DNA of 64,000 bases from CBDBCU01 sp965242615 (GTDB lineage Bacteria > Chloroflexota > Dehalococcoidia > Lucifugimonadales > UBA3495): positions 682,001 to 746,000 of the forward strand of contig CBDESR010000004.1 in NCBI GenBank assembly GCA_965242615.1, written 5' to 3'. The notes beneath the pieces were generated by a model. That model saw nothing but the letters and a program-made list of their open reading frames with translations, had not been told where the DNA came from and did no database searches. A program made the position numbers and the translations under genes. Position 1 is the stretch's first letter; every line of letters begins with the position of its first letter. Below are positions 17,790 to 26,260 of the stretch, piece by piece.

Positions 17790-17819
17790 TTGACAAATCC
17801 CCAAACCATCCCCCATAAT
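17790..17819 (+). promoter_or_regulatory. Sigma70-type promoter
   Basis: TTGACA (17790-17795) and CATAAT (17814-17819) with an 18-bp spacer. No start codon or SD follows for 600 bp, so it may drive a non-coding transcript. Confidence 0.6.
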
Positions 17820-17825
17820 AAAACC

Positions 17826-18306
17826 CGTCAAGGTTGACCTGACCCCGGGACGCCGGGTTCTTTACGCTAAGCTTACCGTAAAACTTAATAAGCTCCTCAC
17901 AGCGCGCTGTGGGCCCCGGCCGGCCCTAAACAAGCCGCCGGACGCCTTTAACACTCCTACCCCGGGGACAGCGGCCCAAGGACCCGCAACCCCCAACCGG
18001 AGCAGCGGCCAACGGCAAATCCCACCCGCCGTACCCAACCGCCGCCCCAACCCCCAGGAGTCGGAGCAACCCAGGTTGACTGGAGAACGGTCAACCGCGG
18101 TCGCAACACCGGGCCAACCCGCCGGAATGGCAACCATACCAACCGGCGCCAGTAGCCAACTCAAGGTCGCGCAACCGTAATCGGCAGCCTGACCGGGCAA
18201 AGCCGGAATTGGTAGCCAGAAGTCCAACCGGCGTTTGGCAACCCACATGGTCAGACCTGCCAACCCTTCTCCCGACAAGGCGGAAACCGCGGCCGCGGTT
18301 TCCGCC
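17826..18306 (+). ncRNA. Candidate structured non-coding RNA
   Basis: This segment, just after a strong promoter, holds several stem-loops: CCCGG/CCGGG (17844-17857), the 14-nt palindrome CACAGCGCGCTGTG (17898-17911) followed by GGGCC/GGCCC (17911-17926), GGTTGAC/GTCAACC (18074-18096), and a 28-nt perfect palindrome (18279-18306). It does not match RNase P, tmRNA, 6S or SRP landmarks I know. The last hairpin lacks a U-run. Boundaries are guesses. Confidence 0.35.
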
Positions 18307-18426
18307 AAAACCGGTATCCCCCACTAACCTTCCTGAAACCGCCCCCCACTACCCATCTCCCCCATTCAGTAGTATCATACCCTTAACCCCGGCAAACCCC
18401 TATTCCCGAATTAAGGAGTTGTTGCT

Positions 18427-19413
18427 ATGGCAGACAAGATGACCATTCTGGTAGGCACGGTGGGCCAGGGCATTATCCGCAGCGGCGACGGCGGCGACAG
18501 CTGGCAGCGGGTGGGCATCAATCAGGGTCTCCACTCCGACGCCCTGGTGCGGACCGTGGTCAATCATCCCGACCGCCCGGAAATCCTCTTTTCCGGCACG
18601 GACAAGGGGCTGTACCGCAGCGGCGACGCCGGTATGACCTGGCGGCGGGTCGAGTCGCCGCTGAGCGACTACTGCGTCTGGGCTGTCGCCATTGACGCCG
18701 CCGACCCGGCGGTGATGTACGCCGGCACCGGTACCCCCAACCCGGCTACCTTGTTCCGCTCCACGGACGGCGGCGAAACCTGGGAAAAGCGGCCGGTGGA
18801 AGTAGCCGAAACCTGCCCGGCGGTAGGCATCCCCCGGGTCACCGCCATCGCCATCGACCCCTCCAACCGGCGGGATATTTGGGCCGGCTTCGAGGTGGAC
18901 GGCGTACGCCGCAGCACTGACGGCGGCGACACTTGGCACAAGGTCAATCACGGCGCTATCCCCAACCTGGACATTCACAATATCGCCGTAGCTGCCGGCC
19001 CGCCCAAAACGGTGGTGGTCGTGGTCAACGACGATGTCTATATCAGCCGCGACGGAGCCAGTTGGCAGTCGGTAGGCGTACGCCAGAACTTCCCTTATAC
19101 CTATCCCCGGGGCGTAATGGTGCAGCCGGACGACCCGCAGACCATCTTTGTAACCATCGGCGACACTACTCCCGGCCGGGTCGGCGCAGTGATGCGTTCC
19201 CAAGACACCGGCAAAACTTGGGAAAATCTGCCCTTGCCCACGCCGCCCAACACCGCGATGTGGGTAGTCAACATCCAGCCCTTTGACCCGTCGATAGCGT
19301 TGGCCGGCAGCCGCTACGGCTACCTGTACCGCAGCGATGACCGCGGCGACAGCTGGCAAAAACTCTGGCGGGAGTTCAGCGAAATATCCTCGGTAACCTG
19401 GGTGCCGGCGTAG
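18427..19413 (+). CDS. BNR/Asp-box repeat beta-propeller protein
   Basis: 328 residues with about seven Asp-box turns (SxDxGxxW): e.g. 'SGDGGDSWQRV', 'SGDAGMTWRRV', 'STDGGETWEK', 'STDGGDTWHKV', 'SQDTGKTWENL' and 'SDDRGDSWQKL'. These mark sialidase-like or Ycf48/VPS10-like beta-propellers. No sialidase catalytic Arg/Tyr set is evident, and there is no signal peptide, so it is probably a cytoplasmic propeller of unknown role. The ATG has AAGGAG 8 nt upstream; a strong terminator follows the gene. Confidence 0.85.
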   Translation: MADKMTILVGTVGQGIIRSGDGGDSWQRVGINQGLHSDALVRTVVNHPDRPEILFSGTDKGLYRSGDAGMTWRRVESPLSDYCVWAVAIDAADPAVMYAGTGTPNPATLFRSTDGGETWEKRPVEVAETCPAVGIPRVTAIAIDPSNRRDIWAGFEVDGVRRSTDGGDTWHKVNHGAIPNLDIHNIAVAAGPPKTVVVVVNDDVYISRDGASWQSVGVRQNFPYTYPRGVMVQPDDPQTIFVTIGDTTPGRVGAVMRSQDTGKTWENLPLPTPPNTAMWVVNIQPFDPSIALAGSRYGYLYRSDDRGDSWQKLWREFSEISSVTWVPA

Positions 19414-19445
19414 GGACGCCGCTAAAGACCGCCGGTTAAGGTAGA

Positions 19446-19476
19446 AAGCTCGCCCCGTTCTTAACGGGGCGAGCTT
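19446..19476 (+). terminator. Intrinsic terminator
   Basis: Perfect 14-bp stem (AAGCTCGCCCCGTT / AACGGGGCGAGCTT) with a 3-nt loop, followed by TTGTTTTA. It ends the BNR-protein transcript. Confidence 0.9.
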
Positions 19477-19486
19477 TTGTTTTATC

Positions 19487-20851
19487 TCAGAGGACGTCGG
19501 CAAGCCCTTCGGAGAAGTCGGACGTGGCTATCATAGGTGAGCCTTCGACGGCCGACTGTACTGTTGCAGAGTCGATGACAGTTACTTCATCTTCCACTGC
19601 TTTGCGGACAATTTGGGCGGCAGTAGAAAGCAGAACCCTCGGATGCAACATCCTGTGGTCTCCCAGCAAAGTCCCGATGCCATCCGCAGTAAAGGGTTTT
19701 ACAGTCCCCGCGTCGTCCTGGTCTATGCGATAGTAGTCCAAGTGGGCGACGATAATATCGCGAGCCTGGTCTTCGCTGGGCAAGGGCAACTCTACCGAAT
19801 TGGGGGAAGTCGGATCCAGACGGGCGAAGGCGGCCAGCCCAGCATCTCCCCAAGCTTGTGCCAGCCCGACAGAAGCTTGTTGATGGGTAGTCAAGACACT
19901 GGAAAAGAAGTTGTGGGCAGTGTTGGCATAGCCCGGACGGACGGTGCACAGGCCGAATTCCTTAGCGAATTCAATGCGATGCCGGCGGGCCATACGGTCA
20001 ACCAGATTCTCGATGTCATCGATGAACAGATAACCGCCGGCGAACCCCGCCGCCCGCAGGTAATGAACCATATCGTTGAACAGCAACGAACGGGAATAGT
20101 CCAAGGACTTGGTATCCCGAGGAACGTAGAAAGGCTCCAAGTTCCCGTCTCTCCGCAAAGAGCGCAAGTAGTCCTCGAATTGGCACCTCGCTAATGCTGT
20201 GGCTCGTTCGGGATTTATTCCCCTCTGCTGAAGCTGGCGGGTAATTCCCTCATCCAAAGCATCCGGGGCGATCCCGTTGTGCCGCAGAATATCATCGTCG
20301 AGCAGGTTCTCTACTCTCTGACTGCCATCGGCATTGGTCAAAACAGCATTGGCCTGCGCGTCACCCATAGCCTCCAGCCGCAAGGACGCCCGCGAAGCCT
20401 CCAAGACGCCGTTTTTGCAGATGTCCACCAAGGCCGACCAAGCCAGTTGCTCGATATGCCGGCGGTCAACTTGGGAAGGGAAAGAGACGTAGATAACCGC
20501 GGCAGAGAATCGCCCGTTGAATTCGGTAGCTCCCCAGTCCCGGTTGATGCGCTGCTGAAAATAGCGCAACAGGGCGGTCTTGCCCATGCCACGACCGCTT
20601 TGCTGGTCTCCTTTCGACCAAAGGTAGGCCAGCCGTACCCGGTTAGAGAAGTCGTCGGGCCGAATGAGCAAACGCTCAAATTTTTCAATTTCAGACTGCA
20701 CGGGCGACTCGGCATAAATCGCCCCGTTCTGGCGGGGATCCTGGCTGTAAGGGTCGGCCACAGGTTCGGACGGGAAAGGCAAATCCTTTAGTCCCAGCCG
20801 ATTGTAAGTCGACTCGGCAGGAGCTTGACTCCTGATTGGCAAAGTAACCAC
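19487..20851 (-). CDS. AAA+/ORC-like P-loop ATPase (third gene of nuclease operon)
   Basis: 454 residues from a GTG at 20851 that shares a base with the previous gene's TAG stop; AGGAGG lies 5 nt upstream. A P-loop-like segment SGRGMGKT (85-92; first Gly of GxxxxGKT replaced by Ser) and a Walker B YLFIDDIE (274-281) are clear. The C-terminus 'HPRVLLSTAAQIVRKA' resembles the ORC/Cdc6-type lid region. Long insertions (150-250) are rich in charged residues. It is probably the motor or sensor of a three-gene system with the winged-helix and nuclease-like proteins. No named family recognised. Confidence 0.75.
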   Translation of the reverse strand: MVTLPIRSQAPAESTYNRLGLKDLPFPSEPVADPYSQDPRQNGAIYAESPVQSEIEKFERLLIRPDDFSNRVRLAYLWSKGDQQSGRGMGKTALLRYFQQRINRDWGATEFNGRFSAAVIYVSFPSQVDRRHIEQLAWSALVDICKNGVLEASRASLRLEAMGDAQANAVLTNADGSQRVENLLDDDILRHNGIAPDALDEGITRQLQQRGINPERATALARCQFEDYLRSLRRDGNLEPFYVPRDTKSLDYSRSLLFNDMVHYLRAAGFAGGYLFIDDIENLVDRMARRHRIEFAKEFGLCTVRPGYANTAHNFFSSVLTTHQQASVGLAQAWGDAGLAAFARLDPTSPNSVELPLPSEDQARDIIVAHLDYYRIDQDDAGTVKPFTADGIGTLLGDHRMLHPRVLLSTAAQIVRKAVEDEVTVIDSATVQSAVEGSPMIATSDFSEGLADVL

Positions 20852-21945
20852 TATGCCCTCCTCAACAGGTTGTAAATCTGGCTTGCTCCGCGCTGGCGCA
20901 CCAACGGCTTACGCCGACTGGAGATGTTCTCGTAGGTTAGTCCCATAGTCAGGGGGGCCGGCTGCAAGTCCAGCAGCTGGTTGACCCCTTCGTCAAAGGC
21001 AGCCTCGGGAATACGCAGTTCCTCGCAAACCCGGTCGCGCACTTCCGGCAAATCGTAGTATCCACCTTGGAGTTCCAGTTTCCCCAAAGTCTGGTCGATG
21101 CCAGCCAAAAGCTTTTGCTGAGCCCCCTTGTCCGTCATATCCGGTTCGCAAAAGTATATCGTGAACGGGGCTGCCGCCGCCGGATGGACGGACAAGGGTA
21201 TGTACCAGCTATTTGGTGGAGAGTTGTTCTCGCAGGGCGAGTAGCTCTTCAGGAAGTCACATCCCTTAACGGTGGTGGAGTCTCGGGCAATGTTCAGCAA
21301 CCGCAAGCTCGCCAACCGGTCAGCAATCGACCGGAAAAGGGGAACTGTGATGCGGACACCGGGCAAGGTTTGGGCAATCACCCGGCTTTGCAAAGCGTCC
21401 TCTATTTTCTTCACGCCATCCCCTTGGTGACTTTCCCGAATGACTTCTGCAAGGGAATTCGCCTCTCTCCCAAAGCTCGGTTCCAGCAACTTCTTGAGGT
21501 ATCCTTTTTGCCCCAGTTTGCGCGTTTCCACAGTGGGGCGCCAGATATATCCCACCTCCAAGTGTTTCAACACTACCGCCCGCAGGTTATCGTAGGTCTC
21601 GAGATGAACGCGGGCCATAACCCGGCGCAATTCGCCGTGCTTACGCTCGTTCACCAGACCCAATACCTCTTTGCCCCAACCCGTAATTTCGTATGCCCCC
21701 TTTGCAGAGTTCGCGAACCCGAAATGAACCAACTCCCGACAGACCTTTTCGCCAACCGCCTCGAAAGTTCCCCGGGGCTCCGGCAACATAAGACGCAAGG
21801 ACCGGTCACTGACGTACTTGTGAACGGAACGGGAGACCGTCCCCTCTTGTTCTTCCCGGCGCGCAGTGGAGGAAAGTCCATCCAAAACGCGCAACCCGAT
21901 GTAGTGGTAGCCCACATCGGATATGTTATAGCTGGATATGTTCAT
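20851..21945 (-). CDS. Winged-helix protein (second gene of nuclease operon)
   Basis: 364 residues from the ATG at 21945 (GGAGAG SD); a longer frame exists but runs into the nuclease gene. The N-terminal ~150 residues have repeated helix-turn-wing patterns ('VCRELVHFGFANSAKGAYEITGWGKEVL'); a C-terminal part ('DLPEVRDRVCEELRIPEAAFDEGVNQLLD') looks like a second winged helix. Such proteins often link DNA to an ATPase. It starts 13 bp after the nuclease-like gene and overlaps the ATPase gene by 1 bp, so all three are translated from one mRNA. No family name can be given. Confidence 0.65.
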   Translation of the reverse strand: MNISSYNISDVGYHYIGLRVLDGLSSTARREEQEGTVSRSVHKYVSDRSLRLMLPEPRGTFEAVGEKVCRELVHFGFANSAKGAYEITGWGKEVLGLVNERKHGELRRVMARVHLETYDNLRAVVLKHLEVGYIWRPTVETRKLGQKGYLKKLLEPSFGREANSLAEVIRESHQGDGVKKIEDALQSRVIAQTLPGVRITVPLFRSIADRLASLRLLNIARDSTTVKGCDFLKSYSPCENNSPPNSWYIPLSVHPAAAAPFTIYFCEPDMTDKGAQQKLLAGIDQTLGKLELQGGYYDLPEVRDRVCEELRIPEAAFDEGVNQLLDLQPAPLTMGLTYENISSRRKPLVRQRGASQIYNLLRRA

Positions 21946-21958
21946 ATCCGGCTCTCCT

Positions 21959-22723
21959 CTACTGCTTTTTGAGCGCGGCCAATAGCTCCGTGCAGTCCCC
22001 ATTAAGCCGCCGCAATTGCTGGCCCAAATCCCGGGTTTGCAAGCCGCCAACAGCGTTCAGGACTATGGCGGTTTCCGAATCAAACCCGCACCGGTTGGTT
22101 AGCCAAGTTTCTTCCAAGTCCGCGGACAGCTGATTTAGTTCTACGCAGAACTCTTCGAAAGCGTCCTGAGTGTCCCTCGCCAATGCAACTTTCTGAATTT
22201 CGGCATCCATTCTCCAAGCACTATATACCAGAACCGGCAACGGACGCAGCCCCGGCGCAATCGGGTGAATACCCAGCCCCAAGCAGGCCGCAAGTCCGTG
22301 TTCGTCAAAGGTGCCACTAGAGATAAACACCGGCAACACTTCCCCCATCAGCAGGGACGGATTAAAGGCCAAGTAATCCAACAACTTGGCAAAGAAAATG
22401 ATGGCGTCATTTTTCTCCGGCGGGTTGGCACGGTTCTTAATCTCCGCCACGGCCACCAAGTCCGAAATTTGCGCCACGATGTCAACTTCGTGGAGTACGC
22501 CAGACGCCGTTTCTAACCCTTGTCCAAGGTGCGTTTCCCGTTCTTGGGAAATAGTCCACTCCGGGAGATTAGCAACGCAACTCTCCCGAAAGCACCGCTC
22601 AAACCCTTGGTCGCCGCCAGATTCCCGCCCCAAGTGCTGCCATTCCCAGTCCACGAACCGATAAGCCGCCCTCAAGAATTGCAGGGCGGAAGGCGGCAGG
22701 TACTCGTCTTGGTGGATATTCAT
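21959..22723 (-). CDS. PD-(D/E)XK-like nuclease (first gene of operon)
   Basis: 254 residues. A restriction-endonuclease-like core is suggested by Glu79-Val-Asp81 in 'GVLHEVDIVAQISDLVAVAEIKNR', with Glu94-Ile-Lys96 as the ExK part, and the helix 'NDAIIFFAKLLDYLAF' behind it. A Glu in an earlier helix would complete a metal site. Substrate is unknown: such folds cut DNA in restriction and repair but also occur as inactive DNA-binding domains. It leads the operon; a minus-strand promoter (22733-22761) lies just upstream. Confidence 0.65.
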   Translation of the reverse strand: MNIHQDEYLPPSALQFLRAAYRFVDWEWQHLGRESGGDQGFERCFRESCVANLPEWTISQERETHLGQGLETASGVLHEVDIVAQISDLVAVAEIKNRANPPEKNDAIIFFAKLLDYLAFNPSLLMGEVLPVFISSGTFDEHGLAACLGLGIHPIAPGLRPLPVLVYSAWRMDAEIQKVALARDTQDAFEEFCVELNQLSADLEETWLTNRCGFDSETAIVLNAVGGLQTRDLGQQLRRLNGDCTELLAALKKQ

Positions 22724-22732
22724 ACCGCCCCT

Positions 22733-22761
22733 AATCTATCAATATCCCGGGCTTTAGTCAA
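22733..22761 (-). promoter_or_regulatory. Promoter of nuclease/winged-helix/ATPase operon
   Basis: On the minus strand TTGACT (22756-22761) and TAGATT (22733-22738) with a 17-bp spacer, ending 10 bp upstream of the nuclease ATG, so the leader would be very short. Confidence 0.5.
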
Positions 22762-22821
22762 TACCCTAATGTCCTGATATGGTGTATATTTAACTAATCC
22801 CCCCTCAAACAAGGAAACGCT

Positions 22822-23862
22822 ATGAAATTCGCCTTTTTCACCCATGTCCCCTGGCCGGAAGGAACGGAGCCGGCCCAGATTATCGCCGAAACTACTGAGC
22901 AGATTCAGTACGCCGAGGAGCTGGGCTTTGTCAGCGCTTGGCTGGCTGAACATCACTTCACCCGCTACAGTATGGTGCCTTCGTCGCTGATTCTGGCTAC
23001 CCATATCGCCGCCCATACCAAAACCATCCGGGTCGGCACGGCGGTGCTGGTTTCCCCTCTGCACAACCCGATGCGGCTGGCTGAGGATGCCGCGATGCTG
23101 GATGTGGTCAGCGGCGGACGCTTGGATGTGGGCTTTGGCCGGGGTTCCGGCGGCTACGAATACACCGGCTACGGCCTCGACCCGGCCGAAAGCGCGGAAC
23201 GCTTTCAGGACTCTGTCAAAATCGTTCAGGGCTTGTGGACTACTCCCGGGTTCAGCTACGAAAGCCGGTTTAACAAGCTGGACGACATCAACTTGGTGCC
23301 GCCGCCGGTGCAGCAGCCGCATCCCCCCATCTATATCGCCGCTACCCGCACCCCGGCCACCCTCGAGTTTTTGGTTGCCACCGGCCATAACCTTTGCATC
23401 GCCGTGGTGCAGGATACCGCCGCCGCTCTGGATTTGTGCCATCGCTTCGTGGAATTGTCGGCGGCCGCCGGGCATAACCGGCCGATGGCGGAAATCCCTT
23501 TTTTCCGCTACTTTTATGTGGCGGAAACCGAGGAACAGGTGCGGCGGGACACCGAGGCGCGGATTAACTGGGTAGCCGATATTATGCAGTGGCGGCGGCA
23601 CATCGACACCGGCAGCGAAGTCTATCAACGGATGGATGACTGGCGGCGGCAGCGGGCCCAATTGCCGGAAAGCTACGATTATCTGTCGGTGAACCGGGCC
23701 ATCCTCGGCACTCCCGACCAGTGCGTCGCTCAAATCCGGGAACTGCAAGCCCACGGCATTGACTACTTCGGTTGCAACTTCGACTTCGGCGGGATGAGCC
23801 GGGACAAGGTGCTGCGGTCGATGGAACTGTTCAGCCGGGAAGTAATGCCCCGGTTGGGGTAG
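22822..23862 (+). CDS. LLM-class flavin-dependent oxidoreductase
   Basis: 346 residues of the bacterial luciferase-like TIM-barrel family, which oxidise substrates with reduced FMN or F420. Typical segments: 'AWLAEHHFTRYSMVPSSLILATHIAAHTKTIRVGTAVLV', 'LHNPMRLAEDAAMLDVVSGGRLDVGFGRG' and 'GTPDQCVAQIRELQAHGIDYFGCNFDFGG'. The substrate cannot be predicted. SD AAGGAAA precedes the ATG. It stands alone, divergent from the nuclease operon, in a 98-bp shared promoter region. Confidence 0.92.
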   Translation: MKFAFFTHVPWPEGTEPAQIIAETTEQIQYAEELGFVSAWLAEHHFTRYSMVPSSLILATHIAAHTKTIRVGTAVLVSPLHNPMRLAEDAAMLDVVSGGRLDVGFGRGSGGYEYTGYGLDPAESAERFQDSVKIVQGLWTTPGFSYESRFNKLDDINLVPPPVQQPHPPIYIAATRTPATLEFLVATGHNLCIAVVQDTAAALDLCHRFVELSAAAGHNRPMAEIPFFRYFYVAETEEQVRRDTEARINWVADIMQWRRHIDTGSEVYQRMDDWRRQRAQLPESYDYLSVNRAILGTPDQCVAQIRELQAHGIDYFGCNFDFGGMSRDKVLRSMELFSREVMPRLG

Positions 23863-23914
23863 GGAATATGCCGGAGTAGGCGCGGTTGTTTTTGCTTTCC
23901 GGGACTTCCCGCCA

Positions 23915-23943
23915 TTGACAATCCCACCCGGATGGTGTATTTA
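23915..23943 (+). promoter_or_regulatory. Promoter of small gene
   Basis: TTGACA (23915-23920), 17-bp spacer, TATTTA (23938-23943), 45 bp before the ATG of the 82-residue gene. Confidence 0.6.
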
Positions 23944-23988
23944 TAAACTGCTTACCCGTTCACCCGGCATGATACGGAGGAGGAGATT

Positions 23989-24237
23989 ATGCCCGAAGTC
24001 TTTTATGTCCGCCCCAGCAACTTCCTGTCCGACTCCCGGGACAAGACCATCATCACCGGCGATTCGGAGGAGGAAGTTCTCCAAAAGACCTACGAGTATC
24101 TCAAAAGCCCGGCGGCCCAGGAACGCTACATTGGCCTGCGGGAAATGGAGATTACCGACCTGGAGAACAACATCCGCAAGTGCATTTTCCAGAAGGGCAA
24201 TAAGGTGTTCAGCACCCGCGCCCCTCAGGAACACTAA
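23989..24237 (+). CDS. Small soluble protein, unknown function
   Basis: 82 residues beginning MPEVFYVRPSNFLSDSRD. It is acidic, with a helix-rich middle 'EEEVLQKTYEYLKSPAAQERYIGLREMEI' and one cysteine. It has an ideal promoter, an excellent SD (GGAGGAG) and a strong terminator immediately after, so it is a monocistronic, probably well-expressed gene. No family recognised. Confidence 0.7.
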   Translation: MPEVFYVRPSNFLSDSRDKTIITGDSEEEVLQKTYEYLKSPAAQERYIGLREMEITDLENNIRKCIFQKGNKVFSTRAPQEH

Positions 24238-24272
24238 ACCCGGGTCAGCCGGCCCGGCAGCGGACCAAGCCA

Positions 24273-24300
24273 AAAGCCCCGGCTCTGGAGCCGGGGCTTT
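24273..24300 (+). terminator. Intrinsic terminator
   Basis: AAAGCCCCGGCTC pairs fully with GAGCCGGGGCTTT (13 bp, very tight loop) followed by CTTTGTT. It ends the small-gene transcript. Confidence 0.85.
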
Positions 24301-24342
24301 CTTTGTTGCTACCCTCTTGGGCAATGACCGGGGCTGAGCTGA

Positions 24343-24687
24343 CTACTTCCCGTCGTCGAAGCTGACGATGACGATGGCGTTGGCAATCAGGGTGCCATCA
24401 GTGCCTTCGGCGTTCAGCACTTGCAGGCCGCCATGCACCACATTGATGTAGCCGGTGCCGTGCGGCAAAGTGGCAATCACCGCGTCGCCGTCCACTTGGC
24501 CCGGCTCCGGGACGCCGATGGTCACATCCACCCGCATATCGTCCGCCGTCTTGCCCAGCAGCCGCTGAAACCCCAGGCTGCTGTGATGGAGGGCGTCAAA
24601 CACCGCCCGCTTGGCCGCGTTGGTGTAGTCCAAGCCGTGGACATCCACCCCCATACCCATCTCGGTTACGCACCTTACCAAAGCCAT
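24343..24687 (-). CDS. Lin0512 family protein
   Basis: 114 residues with the conserved 'EMGMGVDVHGLDYTNAAKRAVFDALHHSSL' block and 'MRVDVTIGVPEPGQVD' that mark the Lin0512 family. The family is widespread but its function is not established; fold and ring-like repeats resemble small cofactor-handling proteins. SD GAGAGG. It lies downstream of fumC on the same strand with a 96-bp gap. Confidence 0.8.
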   Translation of the reverse strand: MALVRCVTEMGMGVDVHGLDYTNAAKRAVFDALHHSSLGFQRLLGKTADDMRVDVTIGVPEPGQVDGDAVIATLPHGTGYINVVHGGLQVLNAEGTDGTLIANAIVIVSFDDGK

Positions 24688-24783
24688 AACTTGCTACCTC
24701 TCTTTTCTCGATTTGCCTTTGCGCCGCCCGGAGCAAGCCTAAGACGACAGAGCCGGTACCGTTCAATCCAAACGGCTGATGGT

Positions 24784-26205
24784 CTAACCGCCGCCGCCCC
24801 GCACTTCCAGGCTGGGCTTGGTCATCTCCTCCGGGTTCAGCAACTGCTCCAGTTCCGGGTCGGTAATTTGGGTGCGGAGCTTGGCTACTTCCCGGATGGT
24901 CTGGCCGGTAACTGCCGCTTCCTTGGCGATGGCTGCCGCCGCATCATAGCCGATGGCCGGGGCCAGAGCCGTCCCCAACATCAACCCCTTTTCCACCATC
25001 GCCGGGCCTACGGCCGTGGCTTGAATACCCTTGACGCACTGCTCGGCGAAGTTGTTGGCCGAGGCCGCCAGCAGGGATATGGATTGGAGCAGGTTGTAGG
25101 CCGCCACCGGCATCATCGTGTTCAGCTCAAAGTAGCCGCCTTGCCCGGCCAGCGTAACCGCCGCATCGTTCCCGACCACGTGCGCCGCTACCTGAATAAC
25201 CGATTCGGCAATGACCGGGTTGACTTTGCCCGGCATTATGGAGCTGCCCGGCTGCACTTCCGGCACCGTGATTTCGCCCAAGCCGGCCCGGGGGCCGCAG
25301 GCGATAAAGCGGATGTCATTGGCGATTTTGTGCAGGCTGATGGCAATTGTTTTCAGTTCGCCGCTGGCTTCGACCACCGCGTCGAGGGTGGCTTGGGCTT
25401 GAAAATGGTTGTCGGTCTCCCGCACCGTTACACCGGTAATTTCCGACAGCAATTGACAGGTGCGGGCGGAAAACTCCGGGTGGGTGTTGACCCCGGTGCC
25501 GACGGCTGTACCGCCCAAGGCAACCTCCGCCAACGCTTCTTGGGCCCGCCGCAGCCGCCGGATGCCGTTTTCGGCTTGGCCGGCAAAGCCGAGGAATTCC
25601 TGCCCCAAACGCACCGGCGTAGCGTCCTGCAAATGGGTGCGCCCGGTCTTGATGACCGGCCAGAATTCATCCGACTTCTTTTGCAGTTCGTCGCGCAGGG
25701 TTTCCAGGCCGGGCAGCAAATCCTCTTTGATGGCCAGCAGCGCCGCCAAGTGCATTGCCGTGGGAATTACATCGTTCGAGGATTGCCCCAAGTTCACTTG
25801 GTCGTTGGGATGAACCAGCCGGGAACCCAAATCGCCGCCGAGGATTTGCGACGCCCGGTTGGCGATAACTTCGTTGGCGTTGGTGTTGGTGGAAGTCCCG
25901 GAGCCGGTCTGAAAGACATCCAGGACAAAGTGGCGGTCCAGATGCCCGTCAATCACTTCCTGGGCGGCGGCGACAATGGCATTGCCAATGGTTTCATCGA
26001 GGACGCCGAGGCCCATATTAGTCCGAGCCGCCGCCTGTTTGACCAAGCCCAAGGCGCGGATAAAGGCTCGGGGAAACCGCAGGTCGCTGATGGGGAAGTT
26101 CAGCACGGCCCGCATCGTCGACGCCCCATACAAGGCATCCACAGGAACCTGCATCTCCCCCATCGAGTCCCGTTCAATTCTTACTTCCGGGTTGCTGCTG
26201 GTCAT
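24784..26205 (-). CDS. fumC: Class II fumarate hydratase
   Basis: 473 residues from the ATG at 26205; an ATG four codons earlier directly abuts the AAGGAG and is less likely. It interconverts fumarate and malate in the TCA cycle. Signature GSSIMPGKVNPV (catalytic loop), 'GSGTSTNTNANEVIANRA' and 'GRTHLQDATPVRLGQEF' are all present. Aspartase has a related pattern, but the length and 'VHPNDQVNLGQSSNDVIPTAMH' block fit FumC. Confidence 0.94.
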   Translation of the reverse strand: MTSSNPEVRIERDSMGEMQVPVDALYGASTMRAVLNFPISDLRFPRAFIRALGLVKQAAARTNMGLGVLDETIGNAIVAAAQEVIDGHLDRHFVLDVFQTGSGTSTNTNANEVIANRASQILGGDLGSRLVHPNDQVNLGQSSNDVIPTAMHLAALLAIKEDLLPGLETLRDELQKKSDEFWPVIKTGRTHLQDATPVRLGQEFLGFAGQAENGIRRLRRAQEALAEVALGGTAVGTGVNTHPEFSARTCQLLSEITGVTVRETDNHFQAQATLDAVVEASGELKTIAISLHKIANDIRFIACGPRAGLGEITVPEVQPGSSIMPGKVNPVIAESVIQVAAHVVGNDAAVTLAGQGGYFELNTMMPVAAYNLLQSISLLAASANNFAEQCVKGIQATAVGPAMVEKGLMLGTALAPAIGYDAAAAIAKEAAVTGQTIREVAKLRTQITDPELEQLLNPEEMTKPSLEVRGGGG

Positions 26206-26260
26206 TTCAGATAGCATCTCCTTAAACTTGGTGGTACCGGGCCGATTGCCCCGCGTTGGT

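Larger units (their letters stand above)
17261..18426. other. 1.1-kb gene-free region with repeats and hairpins
   Basis: No convincing protein gene in either strand. Contents: a 28-bp direct repeat (17369 and 17425), a dRS3-like palindrome (17590), a GTCATTCCGAG-type repeat (17659), an A/T-rich patch, a near-consensus promoter at 17790-17819, then about 490 bp with several strong stem-loops up to 18306. The promoter plus structured segment could be a non-coding RNA gene. Confidence 0.5.

Noticed and set aside
17826..18306. RNase P RNA or tmRNA
   Set aside because: No GAGGAAAGTCC/ACAGAA core and no alanine-type tRNA-like ends on either strand.
17862..18308. 148-residue minus-strand frame in the gene-free region
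   Set aside because: Low-complexity, no family signature or SD, and it overlaps palindromes; non-coding RNA seems more likely.
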